Shown here: piece after piece, positions 57,166 to 64,000 of the stretch
Layout: each line of letters begins with the position of its first letter
Numbering within the stretch: the first letter of the stretch is position 1
Assembly: GCF_014837165.1 (NCBI RefSeq)
Contig: NZ_JACSPM010000001.1
Location: forward strand, 764,304 to 828,303
Source of the DNA: Microbacterium gallinarum
GTDB taxonomy: Bacteria; Actinomycetota; Actinomycetes; Actinomycetales; Microbacteriaceae
Reading direction: 5' to 3'
Length of the DNA stretch: 64,000 nucleotides
Translations under genes and position numbers: made by a program
Notes under the pieces: generated by a model
What the model was told of the DNA's origin: nothing
Database searches by the model: none
The model's input: only the letters and a program-made list of their open reading frames with translations

Positions 57166-57987
57166 ATGGCCGACCACTACCCCGCCGCCGACGGCCTCGT
57201 CCGTGTGTACCCCGCCCGCGCTCCGCACGGCGCGGGCCTCGTGTGGGCCCACGGCGGCGGATTCGTCGGCGGCAGCATCGACATGCCGGAAGCCGACAGG
57301 GTGGGCCGCGAACTCGCCGCCGCGGGAACGACCGTCGTCTCGGTCGACTACCGCTTGGCCGGTGAGGGATGCCGCTACCCCGCCCCCTCCGACGACGTCA
57401 TCACCGCGTGGACGTGGGTGGCCGGCAACGCCGACCGGCTGCGGCTCGATCGCACGCGCTTGGCGATCGGCGGCGGAAGCGCGGGGGCCAACCTCGCCGC
57501 CGGCGCCACTCTGCGCATGATCGAGAGCGGGCATCCGGTTCCCCCCGCACTCGTCGTGCTCGCCTATCCGACTCTCCTTGCGGTGCAGCCCGCGCCCGAC
57601 GCGGCACTGCGCGCGGCGCTCGACGCCGACCCCGCAGCCGACCACTTCGGACCCGACGCCGTGCGGCGGATGTACGAGGACTTCCTCGGCGCCCCCGTGG
57701 ATGACGCGCCCCTCGCCGCCGTCCCTGGGCGCGCGGAACCGGCCGACCTGGCCGACTTCCCCCCGACGCTCATGATCAACAGCGAGGTCGACGAGCTCCG
57801 GGTCTCGGGGGAGGTGTTCGCCGCCACCCTCGCGGCCGCAGGTCGCGACGTCGAGGTCACGTTCGAGCCCGGCACGACGCACGGTCACCTCAACGACCCG
57901 CTCGACCCGGCAGCATCCCACTCCCTCGCCGTCATCGCGGCACGCCTGCGCTCCCTCAGCCCGCGAGCGGAGGTCTCCGGGCTCTGA
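57166..57987 (+). CDS. HSL-family alpha/beta hydrolase (273 aa)
   Basis: Hormone-sensitive-lipase-type esterase. The oxyanion motif is VWAHGGGFVGGSIDMPEADRV, the nucleophile elbow AIGGGSAGANLAAGA, the acid Asp lies in MINSEVDELRVSGEVF and the His in PGTTHGHLNDP. Length (273) is a little short for the family. Monocistronic. Substrate unknown. Confidence 0.9.
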   Translation: MADHYPAADGLVRVYPARAPHGAGLVWAHGGGFVGGSIDMPEADRVGRELAAAGTTVVSVDYRLAGEGCRYPAPSDDVITAWTWVAGNADRLRLDRTRLAIGGGSAGANLAAGATLRMIESGHPVPPALVVLAYPTLLAVQPAPDAALRAALDADPAADHFGPDAVRRMYEDFLGAPVDDAPLAAVPGRAEPADLADFPPTLMINSEVDELRVSGEVFAATLAAAGRDVEVTFEPGTTHGHLNDPLDPAASHSLAVIAARLRSLSPRAEVSGL

Positions 57988-58012
57988 ACGCGTCCCCCGC
58001 GCATCGGCGTTC

Positions 58013-58051
58013 GTCAACCCCCGTCCCGCTCGCGGCCGTCGGGCCTAGCGT
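58013..58051 (+). promoter_or_regulatory. Promoter of small acidic gene: GTCAACCCC box plus -10
   Basis: GTCAACCCC (58013-58021), 24 bp, then TAGCGT (58046-58051), then 6 nt to the ATG at 58058. The -10 and box are identical to those at 39110-39147. Confidence 0.5.
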
Positions 58052-58057
58052 GGGGGC

Positions 58058-58204
58058 ATGGACGAGCGCCGAGCCGAAGACGAACCCGTAGACCAGGACG
58101 CACCGGTCGGCGGCGACGAGACGACCGAGGAGCAGCTGGATGCCGACAATCCGGTCGAAGAGGACACCCTGAAGACGCTGGACCCCGACGCCCCGCCCGC
58201 CTGA
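58058..58204 (+). CDS. Small acidic protein (48 aa)
   Basis: Short gene reading MDERRAEDEPVDQDAPVG and ending KTLDPDAPPA; about one third Asp/Glu, no hydrophobic segment, probably disordered. A GTCAACCCC/TAGCGT promoter sits exactly where a leaderless start at this ATG requires, which argues that the gene is real. No homologue recognised. Its style resembles the 55-residue acidic protein at 40606. Confidence 0.62.
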   Translation: MDERRAEDEPVDQDAPVGGDETTEEQLDADNPVEEDTLKTLDPDAPPA

Positions 58205-58253
58205 TCCCGGCGCCCCCGGCGCCCACCTGTCGCTCCGGCGCCCAGCCCCGATC

Positions 58254-58316
58254 GTTCAATGTCCACGGATGAGGGGTTCGAGGGGTGTCGAACCCGTCAT
58301 CCGTGGACACTCAACC
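58254..58316. repeat. Long hairpin (22-bp arms) between convergent genes
   Basis: Arms 58260-58281 and 58288-58309 are reverse complements with one mismatch around a 6-nt loop; the left begins TGTCCACGGATGAGGGGTTC. Pairing continues with gaps to 58254 and 58315. It lies between the small acidic gene and the transglutaminase stop. A bidirectional terminator or a mobile-derived repeat are both possible. Confidence 0.72.
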
Positions 58317-58355
58317 GGGTGGGGAGAGGGACGGTGAGGAATGGGACGGGGGAGA

Positions 58356-59201
58356 CTACGCTTCGCGGGTGATTGTCACCTTCACGTGCAGGTGGCTCTT
58401 GAACGGGCCGGCGTAGACGCCGCGCAGGGGCGGCACATCGCCGTAGTCGCGACCGCGGCCCACCAGCACGTGGCGGTCGCCGATCTCGATGTTGTTGGTC
58501 GGGTCGAAGCCCTGCCATTCCCCCGCGAACCACTCGATCCACGCGTGGGACTCGCCGGTCACCGCGACGCCGACGTCGGCGGACGGGCGCGGGTGCAGGT
58601 AGCCCGACACGTATCGCGCGGGGATGCCGACCTCGCGGAGCGCGCCGAGGGTGATGTGCGCGATGTCCTGGCAGACGCCCTTGCGCGCCTCCCACGCCTC
58701 GTGCGCCGTGGAGTGCACGCCGGTGATGCCGTGCATGTACTCGACGGCGTCGCCGATCCCGGTGGCGATCGCGTGCGCGGCCCGTCCCGGGTGGTCGTGG
58801 CCGGAGGCGATCGAGCGCGCGAGCTCCGCGACCTCGGGGTGCGGGCGCGTGCGGCCGGTCTGCGTCATCTGCTCGACCGTCTCGATCGAGCGCGCCGACT
58901 CGCGTGCGAGGCCGTGCCACGTCACGTCGACGTGCTCGAGCGGGCGCGGGCGCACCTCGACGAGCGACTTGGCGGTGATCGTCAGCGCGGAGTGCGGCGA
59001 CAACACATCGAACGCGGCGACGCGCGTTCCGAAGTAGTCGACGTACTGGTTCACCGACGTCGACGGCTCGATGTCGAGCGACGAGTTGAGGACGAACTGG
59101 CTGTCGGTCGAGCCGGGCAGCATGCGGGCCTCGTTGTACGAGGCCGACACGTCACCCTGGTAGCTGAAGCCCGTCTGGTGCTCGATTCTGAGCCGCTTCA
59201 T
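58356..59201 (-). CDS. Transglutaminase-like protein of the ATP-grasp/alpha-E cluster (281 aa)
   Basis: Papain-fold transglutaminase/protease-like enzyme. The N-terminal domain begins LRIEHQTGFSYQGDVSASYNEARM. The catalytic triad is visible as Cys in ARKGVCQDIAHI, His in ESHAWIEWFAGEWQGF and Asp in FDPTNNIEIGDRH. The ATG overlaps the stop of the alpha-E gene (ATGA). It is the third gene of a conserved operon with a circularly permuted ATP-grasp enzyme and an alpha-E protein, predicted to make or hydrolyse a peptide modification. Substrate unknown. Confidence 0.9.
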   Translation of the reverse strand: MKRLRIEHQTGFSYQGDVSASYNEARMLPGSTDSQFVLNSSLDIEPSTSVNQYVDYFGTRVAAFDVLSPHSALTITAKSLVEVRPRPLEHVDVTWHGLARESARSIETVEQMTQTGRTRPHPEVAELARSIASGHDHPGRAAHAIATGIGDAVEYMHGITGVHSTAHEAWEARKGVCQDIAHITLGALREVGIPARYVSGYLHPRPSADVGVAVTGESHAWIEWFAGEWQGFDPTNNIEIGDRHVLVGRGRDYGDVPPLRGVYAGPFKSHLHVKVTITREA

Positions 59202-60130
59202 GAGATCTCCCCGATCCAGCTCGGCTCGGCCTGCGTCGGGAAGAACCGGCCCCGGATGGCCTCCGACGCTTCGCGCGTCACCTTCTGCACGCGGTCCATG
59301 TGCTGGGGCAGCTCACCGAGGATCTCGCCGACGGGCCGGTACTCGAGGTCGTTTCGGATCTGGCCGAGCGCGCGCAGCACGGTGTTGGAGTGGCCGACGC
59401 GGTCGGCGCGGGGGTCGATGGCGCTCATGCACTCCTCGGCGCGCTGGATCGAGTAGATGATCGACCGCGGGAAGAGCCGGTCGAGCAGCAGGAATTCGGC
59501 GGCGTTGCGGGCGCTCGGCATGCCGCGGTAGGTGCGCAGGTACGCCTCGTAGGCGCCGCACGATCGCAGGATGGTGGTCCAGGAGGGACCGGATGCCTCG
59601 GTCAGCGACCTCGTCGCGAGGAGACGCGCCGTCATGTCGGTGCGCTCGATGCTGCGGCCGAGCGTGAAGAACTGCCACGCCTCATCCCGGCTCGTCGACG
59701 AGTCGACGATTCCCACGGCGAGCGCCGCGCGCTCGCGCACCCACTGGAAGAACTCGTGCACCTTGTCGGTCTGCAGCCGGCGGGGCATGCGCGCGTTGGT
59801 GGTGTTGAGCGTCTCCCACAGCTCGGTCGACACGATCTCGCGCGCACGGCGGGCGTTCTCGCGCGACGCCGTCAGCGCGTAGGCGATGCTCGACGGGTTC
59901 ATGCGGTCGACGGCGAGGCGGGCGAGCACGTCTTCCCGCCGCACATGCTCCACTCCGTCCGGCGGCGACGAGCCCATGACGCTCAGCAGCGACCGGCACG
60001 CGGTGTCCTCATCGATCCACGGATCCTCGAGCAGCAGCTGGAGGTGCACGTCGAGGATCCGCGCGGTGCCGTCGCTGCGCTCGATGTACCGCCCGATCCA
60101 GAACAAGGACTCTGCGATGCGGCTCAGCAT
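59198..60130 (-). CDS. Alpha-E domain protein (310 aa)
   Basis: All-helical DUF403/alpha-E protein: MLSRIAESLFWIGRYIERSDGTARILDVHLQLLLED at the N-terminus, FFQWVRERAALAVGIVDSSTSRDEAWQFFTLGRSIERTDMTARLL in the middle and FLLLDRLFPRSIIYSIQRAEECMSAI near the end are characteristic. The start is ATG at 60130, overlapping the ATP-grasp gene end by 7 bp. Expected to act with the neighbouring ATP-grasp and transglutaminase proteins. Biochemical activity unproven. Confidence 0.9.
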   Translation of the reverse strand: MLSRIAESLFWIGRYIERSDGTARILDVHLQLLLEDPWIDEDTACRSLLSVMGSSPPDGVEHVRREDVLARLAVDRMNPSSIAYALTASRENARRAREIVSTELWETLNTTNARMPRRLQTDKVHEFFQWVRERAALAVGIVDSSTSRDEAWQFFTLGRSIERTDMTARLLATRSLTEASGPSWTTILRSCGAYEAYLRTYRGMPSARNAAEFLLLDRLFPRSIIYSIQRAEECMSAIDPRADRVGHSNTVLRALGQIRNDLEYRPVGEILGELPQHMDRVQKVTREASEAIRGRFFPTQAEPSWIGEIS

Positions 60131-61800
60131 GACTGCTCCATGCTCGCCTGCTGCTGCTGCTCCTGCTGCTCCGAGCGGGAGCGCGGCCGGTCCTGCGGCG
60201 AGTGCGTCGGCTCGGGCTGGCCGTCGTAGATGATCGGGATCGCCGCGGTGATCGTGGCGGCCTGGTCGGCCACGAGGCCGGAGACGCCGTTGCCCTGCCC
60301 GTACTCGACGTGCGAGGGGGCCGAGCCGCCGATGACCCAGGTGTCCTTCGATCCGCCGCCCTGGCTCGAGTTCACGACGAGCTGGCCCTCGGGGAGGGCC
60401 ACGCGCGTGAGCCCGCCCGGCAGGACCCAGACGTCTTCGCCGTCGTTCACGGCGAAGGGCCGCAGGTCGGCGTGCCGCGGGCGCATGCCGTCCTCGACCA
60501 GCGTCGGGATCGTCGAGAGCATGACCACCGGCTGGGCGATCCAGCCGCGAGGGTCTGCGAGCAGGCGCTGCCGGAGCTTCTCGAGCTCGGCGGGCGAGGC
60601 GTCCGGGCCCACCACGAGTCCCTTGCCGCCCGACCCGTCGACCGGCTTGACCACGAGCTCGTCGAGGCGGTCGAGCACCTCTTCGAGCGCGTTCGGGTCT
60701 TCGAGGCGCCAGGTGTCGACGTTCTTGAGGATCGGCTCTTCGGCGAGGTAGTAGCGGATGAGGTCGGGCACGTACGTATAGAGCAGCTTGTCGTCGGCGA
60801 CGCCGTTGCCGACCGCGTTGGCGATCGTGACGTTGCCCAGACGTGCGGCCAGCATGAGTCCCGGAGCGCCGAGCATGGAGTCGGCGCGGAACTGCAGCGG
60901 GTCGAGGAACTCGTCGTCGACGCGGCGGTAGATCACGTCGACGCGCTTCGGACCCCGGGTCGTGCGCATGAAGACCTTGCCGCCGACGCACAGCAGGTCG
61001 CGGCCCTCGACGAGCTCGACGCCCATGAGCCGCGCGAGCAGCGTGTGCTCGAAGTAGGCCGAGTTGTAGACACCCGGAGTGAGCACGACGACGTTCGGGT
61101 CTTCGATGCCCGCCGGAGCCGAGGCGCGCAGCGCGGCGAGCAGCTTGTTCGGGTAGTCGCCGACGGGCCGGACGCGCATCGACACGAACAACTCGGGCAG
61201 GGTCTGGGCCATGACGCGACGATTCGAGATGACGTAGCTGACGCCCGACGGCACGCGCACGTTGTCTTCGAGCACGCGCATCTCGCCGTGCTCGTCGCGG
61301 ATGAGGTCGATGCCCGAGACCTGGATGCGCACGCCGTTCGCCGAGTGGATGCCCGCGGCCTGACGGTAGAAGTACTGCGACGACGCGATGAGCCCGGCGG
61401 GCAGCACCTCGTCGCGCACGCAGTGCTGGCGGCCGTACGCGTCGTCGAGGAACGCCTCGAGCGCCTTGACGCGCTGCTTCACGCCGGCCTCGATCCGCGA
61501 CCACTCGTCATAGGTGATGACGCGGGGAACGGCGTCGAGGGGGAACGGCCGCTCCTCGCCCGCGAAGTCGAACGTGACTCCCTGCGCGAGGTACGAGCTG
61601 GCCAGCGAATCGGTGCGCCCGCGCAGCTCGTCCTGCGTCATCTGCGCCAGCGCCTGGTACAGCTCGCGGTAGGCCTCGCGGGACTCCGCGAGCGCACCCG
61701 GGTGAGCCGGACTCCCGAACATCTCGTCGTACGCGGGGACTCCGGAGGCCGTCTTGCGCGGCGCCAGAGTGGAGCCGTAGCCGTCGAAGAGATCGCCCAT
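60124..61800 (-). CDS. Circularly permuted ATP-grasp type 2 protein (558 aa)
   Basis: Predicted ATP-dependent carboxylate-amine ligase of the DUF404/DUF407 type. Landmarks: GVTFDFAGEERPFPLDAVPRVI, VRIQVSGIDLIRDEHGEMRVLEDNVRVPSGVSYVISNRR, ELVVKPVDGSGGKGLVVGP (ATP-grasp lysine/glycine loop) and LRPFAVNDGEDVWVLPGGLTRVALPEG. The C-terminal ~35 residues are a low-complexity Gln/Glu-rich tail (SEQQEQQQQASMEQSC) not typical of the family core. TAGGCT ends 6 nt before the ATG: leaderless. First gene of the operon. Confidence 0.92.
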   Translation of the reverse strand: MGDLFDGYGSTLAPRKTASGVPAYDEMFGSPAHPGALAESREAYRELYQALAQMTQDELRGRTDSLASSYLAQGVTFDFAGEERPFPLDAVPRVITYDEWSRIEAGVKQRVKALEAFLDDAYGRQHCVRDEVLPAGLIASSQYFYRQAAGIHSANGVRIQVSGIDLIRDEHGEMRVLEDNVRVPSGVSYVISNRRVMAQTLPELFVSMRVRPVGDYPNKLLAALRASAPAGIEDPNVVVLTPGVYNSAYFEHTLLARLMGVELVEGRDLLCVGGKVFMRTTRGPKRVDVIYRRVDDEFLDPLQFRADSMLGAPGLMLAARLGNVTIANAVGNGVADDKLLYTYVPDLIRYYLAEEPILKNVDTWRLEDPNALEEVLDRLDELVVKPVDGSGGKGLVVGPDASPAELEKLRQRLLADPRGWIAQPVVMLSTIPTLVEDGMRPRHADLRPFAVNDGEDVWVLPGGLTRVALPEGQLVVNSSQGGGSKDTWVIGGSAPSHVEYGQGNGVSGLVADQAATITAAIPIIYDGQPEPTHSPQDRPRSRSEQQEQQQQASMEQSC

Positions 61801-61883
61801 GCGGAAAGCCTAGTCGCGGCGGTGTTGCCGACGTGTTTCGCTCCCACGACCCCGATCGCCGCCGACGGCCGTACGCTGGCACC
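61801..61883. promoter_or_regulatory. Divergent leaderless promoters
   Basis: TAGGCT on the minus strand ends 6 nt before the ATP-grasp ATG. TACGCT (61872-61877) on the plus strand ends 6 nt before the GTG at 61884. No ribosome-binding sites are seen. Confidence 0.55.
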
Positions 61884-63455
61884 GTGGCGAAGTCGCGCGG
61901 GGAACGCGGCATCCCGTCTCCCCTCACGTGGGTGGCGGGAGTGGGTGCCGTCGCGTTCGGCGCCGGGCTCGGAGAACTGCTGGCCGCACTCATCGCACCC
62001 GCCTCAGGCCCGTTCGTGGCGGTGGGCGGCACGCTCATCGACCTGGCTCCGCCGTGGGCGAAGGACACCGCGATCGCTCTGTTCGGCACCGCCGACAAGA
62101 TCGCGCTGCTCGTCGGCATCGCACTCGTGGTGCTCGCGCTCGCCGCGCTCGCGGGCTGGCTCGAAGCGCGGCGTCCACCATGGGGCCGCGTCGTGGTGCT
62201 GGCGTTCGGCACGGTGGGCGCCGTCGTCGCGATGACACGTCCGGACGCCGGCGCGCTGTCGTGGCTGCCGTCCGCGTTCGCAGGGGCGGTCGGCGCGATC
62301 GCCCTGTGGTGGCTGATCCGGCGGCTGCGCCCCGACGACGCCCCGCTCACCGACCCCGCACCACCCGGCACACGACCGGAGAGCGCCCCGAGCCGCCGCA
62401 GCTTCCTGGCATGGTCGGCGGGAGCTGCGGCCGCGGGCATCCTCGCGGCCGTCGCCGCGAGCGCGATGCGCGCGACGGACGCGGCGCTCACCGCCATCAA
62501 GGCCGTCGTCCTGCCGACCCCGGCGGCGAAGGCTCCGCCTGTGCCGGCGACGGCGGAGCTCGACATCCCCGGCCTCGCGCCGGTGATCACCCCCAACGAC
62601 GAGTTCTACCGGATCGACACCGCGCTCGTCGTGCCTCGCGTCGACCCGGCGGAGTGGTCGCTGCGCATCCACGGGATGGTCGCCGAGGAGGTCGTGCTCA
62701 CGTGGGACGAGCTGCTGGGGCTTCCTCTCGAGGAGAGCTTCACGACCCTGGCGTGCGTGTCGAACGAGGTGGGCGGATCGCTCATCGGCAACGCCCTGTG
62801 GCTCGGCTATCCGGTGCGCGAACTGCTCGCCCGCGCACGACCGGCGCCGGGGGCGGACATGGTGCTGTCGCGGTCGATCGACGGGTTCACGGCATCCACT
62901 CCCCTCGAAGCGCTCACCGATGACCGCAACGCGATCCTCGCCGTCGGGATGAACGGCGAGCCGCTGCCTGCCGACCACGGGTTCCCGGTGCGGATGGTCG
63001 TGCCGGGCCTCTACGGCTACGTCTCGGCGACCAAGTGGATCACCGAACTCAAGGTGACGACGTTCGCGGCCGACGAGGCCTACTGGACGCCGCGGGGCTG
63101 GTCGGAGCGCGGGCCCATCAAGCTGCAATCCCGCATCGACGTTCCCCGGAGGGCGCAGGGCCTCAAGGCCGGCGACACCGTTATCGCCGGTGTCGCCTGG
63201 CAGCAGGGAGTCGGCATAGAGGCCGTCGAGGTGCAGATCGACGACGGCGACTGGCGGCCGGCTGAGCTGGCTGCGGCCGTCTCCGACGACACGTGGGTGC
63301 AGTGGAGTCTTCCGTGGAAGGCCGAGGCGGGCGACCACCTCCTGCGGTGCCGCGCGACGAATCGCGACGGCGAGGTGCAGACCTCGGAGCGGGCGCGCCC
63401 GGCACCGAACGGCGCGAGCGGGTGGCACGAGCGGTTCATCACCGTGTTCGAGTGA
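61884..63455 (+). CDS. Membrane-anchored molybdopterin oxidoreductase, sulfite-oxidase family (523 aa)
   Basis: The N-terminal ~150 residues contain about four membrane helices (WVAGVGAVAFGAGLGELLAALIA, ALLVGIALVVLALAALAGWL, VVVLAFGTVGAVVAMT, AFAGAVGAIALWWLI). Then comes a twin-arginine-like segment SRRSFLAWSAGAAAAGILAAV. The molybdopterin domain (about 220-420) has the likely Mo-ligand Cys in FTTLACVSNEVGGSLIG and VPGLYGYVSATKWITELKV. A C-terminal Mo-co dimerisation domain follows (GVAWQQGVGIEAVEVQIDDGDW). The catalytic part should face outwards. Substrate unknown. Start GTG 61884 is fixed by a -10 six nt upstream. Confidence 0.9.
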   Translation: MAKSRGERGIPSPLTWVAGVGAVAFGAGLGELLAALIAPASGPFVAVGGTLIDLAPPWAKDTAIALFGTADKIALLVGIALVVLALAALAGWLEARRPPWGRVVVLAFGTVGAVVAMTRPDAGALSWLPSAFAGAVGAIALWWLIRRLRPDDAPLTDPAPPGTRPESAPSRRSFLAWSAGAAAAGILAAVAASAMRATDAALTAIKAVVLPTPAAKAPPVPATAELDIPGLAPVITPNDEFYRIDTALVVPRVDPAEWSLRIHGMVAEEVVLTWDELLGLPLEESFTTLACVSNEVGGSLIGNALWLGYPVRELLARARPAPGADMVLSRSIDGFTASTPLEALTDDRNAILAVGMNGEPLPADHGFPVRMVVPGLYGYVSATKWITELKVTTFAADEAYWTPRGWSERGPIKLQSRIDVPRRAQGLKAGDTVIAGVAWQQGVGIEAVEVQIDDGDWRPAELAAAVSDDTWVQWSLPWKAEAGDHLLRCRATNRDGEVQTSERARPAPNGASGWHERFITVFE

Positions 63456-63463
63456 GCTCGGCC

Positions 63464-63491
63464 TTGACCGGAGGGCACCGGGCGGTAGCAT
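63464..63491 (+). promoter_or_regulatory. GntR gene promoter
   Basis: TTGACC (63464-63469), a 16-bp spacer and TAGCAT (63486-63491) precede the GGAGG ribosome-binding site of the downstream GTG start at 63522. It is a conventional led promoter, unlike most in this window. Confidence 0.5.
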
Positions 63492-63521
63492 TCGGGAAAA
63501 CCCCAGTCACCCGGAGGTCTG

Positions 63522-64000
63522 GTGCAGGAACCCCTCGACCGCTTCGTGGCCCGTCTGCTCGAGCTCGCGACGGTCGACGACGAGACCGGCGCGCGCCGGC
63601 TGCCGCCCGAGCGCGAGCTGGGTGATGCGCTGGGCATGAGCCGGGGCGCGCTGCGCGAGCAGCTCTCGGTGCTGGAGCGTCTCGGGTTCCTCCGCCGCAC
63701 GCAGGGACGCGGGACCTACATCGACACCCCGTCGTACGGGTTCGTCCGCATGTACTTCACGATCGCGCAGTCGCTGGGCTACATCACCGACCCGCACGTC
63801 GCCGAAGCCCGCGTGCTCGTCGAGGAGGCCGTCGCTGAAGCGGCCGCGCTCAAGGCGACGCCGGCGCAGATCGACGACCTGCGGTGCTCGCTCGAGCGCA
63901 TGAACGCCGCCGAGGCGTCAGGCGACATCGAGCGGGCGCACGAGGCCGACGCCGACTTCCATCGGCGTCTGCTCGACGTGGTCGACAACCCCGTGCTGGA
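63522..64000 (+). CDS. GntR/FadR-type regulator, cut by window end
   Basis: The start is GTG at 63522 with GGAGG 5 nt upstream; the frame is open to the window edge (about 159 codons). The winged-helix region contains RRLPPERELGDALGMSRGALREQLSVLERLGFLRRTQGRGTY, the GntR hallmark. An FCD-type helical sensor begins (VAEARVLVEEAVAEAAALKATPAQIDDL.., EADADFHRRLLDVVDNP). FadR/FCD-class regulators respond to small organic acids. Target genes lie beyond the window. Confidence 0.88.
   Translation, partial: MQEPLDRFVARLLELATVDDETGARRLPPERELGDALGMSRGALREQLSVLERLGFLRRTQGRGTYIDTPSYGFVRMYFTIAQSLGYITDPHVAEARVLVEEAVAEAAALKATPAQIDDLRCSLERMNAAEASGDIERAHEADADFHRRLLDVVDNPVL

Overview
The window is high-GC, densely coded DNA whose gene content, codon use and leaderless promoters fit an actinobacterium of the Microbacteriaceae, most likely Microbacterium or a close relative. 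This is judged from protein resemblance and style; no database search was possible. There is no plasmid, prophage, transposase or CRISPR signal, so it reads as chromosome.

Layout. Positions 1-7.7 kb hold a partial tRNA-Ser(GCU) and two very large secreted glycosidases: a GH30 enzyme (endo-beta-1,6-galactanase type) and a GH43 enzyme. Both have multi-domain C-termini and share a C-terminal module. 7.7-15.7 kb is a housekeeping block: two tandem LytR-CpsA-Psr proteins, tRNA-Ser(UGA), a HAD phosphatase, serS, a diacylglycerol-kinase-like lipid kinase and a photolyase. 15.8-24.3 kb is a galactoside-uptake operon (GH42 beta-galactosidase, two ABC permeases, a sugar-binding lipoprotein, a GH36 alpha-galactosidase) divergent from its LacI regulator, with three operators between them. 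24.4-29.8 kb carries a luciferase-like oxidoreductase, a methyltransferase with a LuxR regulator, a split-barrel flavoprotein and pheA. 29.9-39.1 kb returns to sugars: phosphoglucomutase, GH51 arabinofuranosidase, LacI, glycerate kinase, a GalR-like LacI and galTK. 39.2-46.9 kb has an alpha/beta hydrolase, a DUF1990 protein, a small acidic protein, a GH3 glucosidase with an MFS transporter under a TetR regulator, and a carboxylesterase. 47-53 kb has a DUF559/AbiEi-like gene between two palindromic repeat elements, an F420-type oxidoreductase, an orphan DNA methyltransferase, a lipoate-ligase homologue and a GH6 cellulase behind a CelR/CebR-type operator. 53-64 kb has a MarR-MFS pair, an alditol-oxidase-like flavoprotein, hydrolases, the circularly permuted ATP-grasp / alpha-E / transglutaminase operon, a membrane molybdopterin oxidoreductase and a partial GntR regulator.

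How it works together (inference). GH30, GH43, GH51, GH42, GH36, the ABC importer, GalK, GalT and Pgm form a near-complete route for plant type II arabinogalactan and alpha/beta-galactosides: extracellular debranching and backbone cleavage, oligosaccharide import, intracellular hydrolysis, then the Leloir pathway. GalE and an ABC ATPase are absent here. GH3 and GH6 add beta-glucoside and cellulose use. Different LacI-type or TetR palindromes precede each unit.

The less ordinary signals are: a family of ~80 bp palindromic elements, two of which bracket the DUF559 gene; short tandem repeats that duplicate the 3' end and stop codon of two unrelated genes; a GTCAA-N-CC box placed about 23 bp upstream of the -10 in four promoters; and a C-terminal domain shared by the two large galactanase-type enzymes. 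No gap between features exceeds 300 bases.
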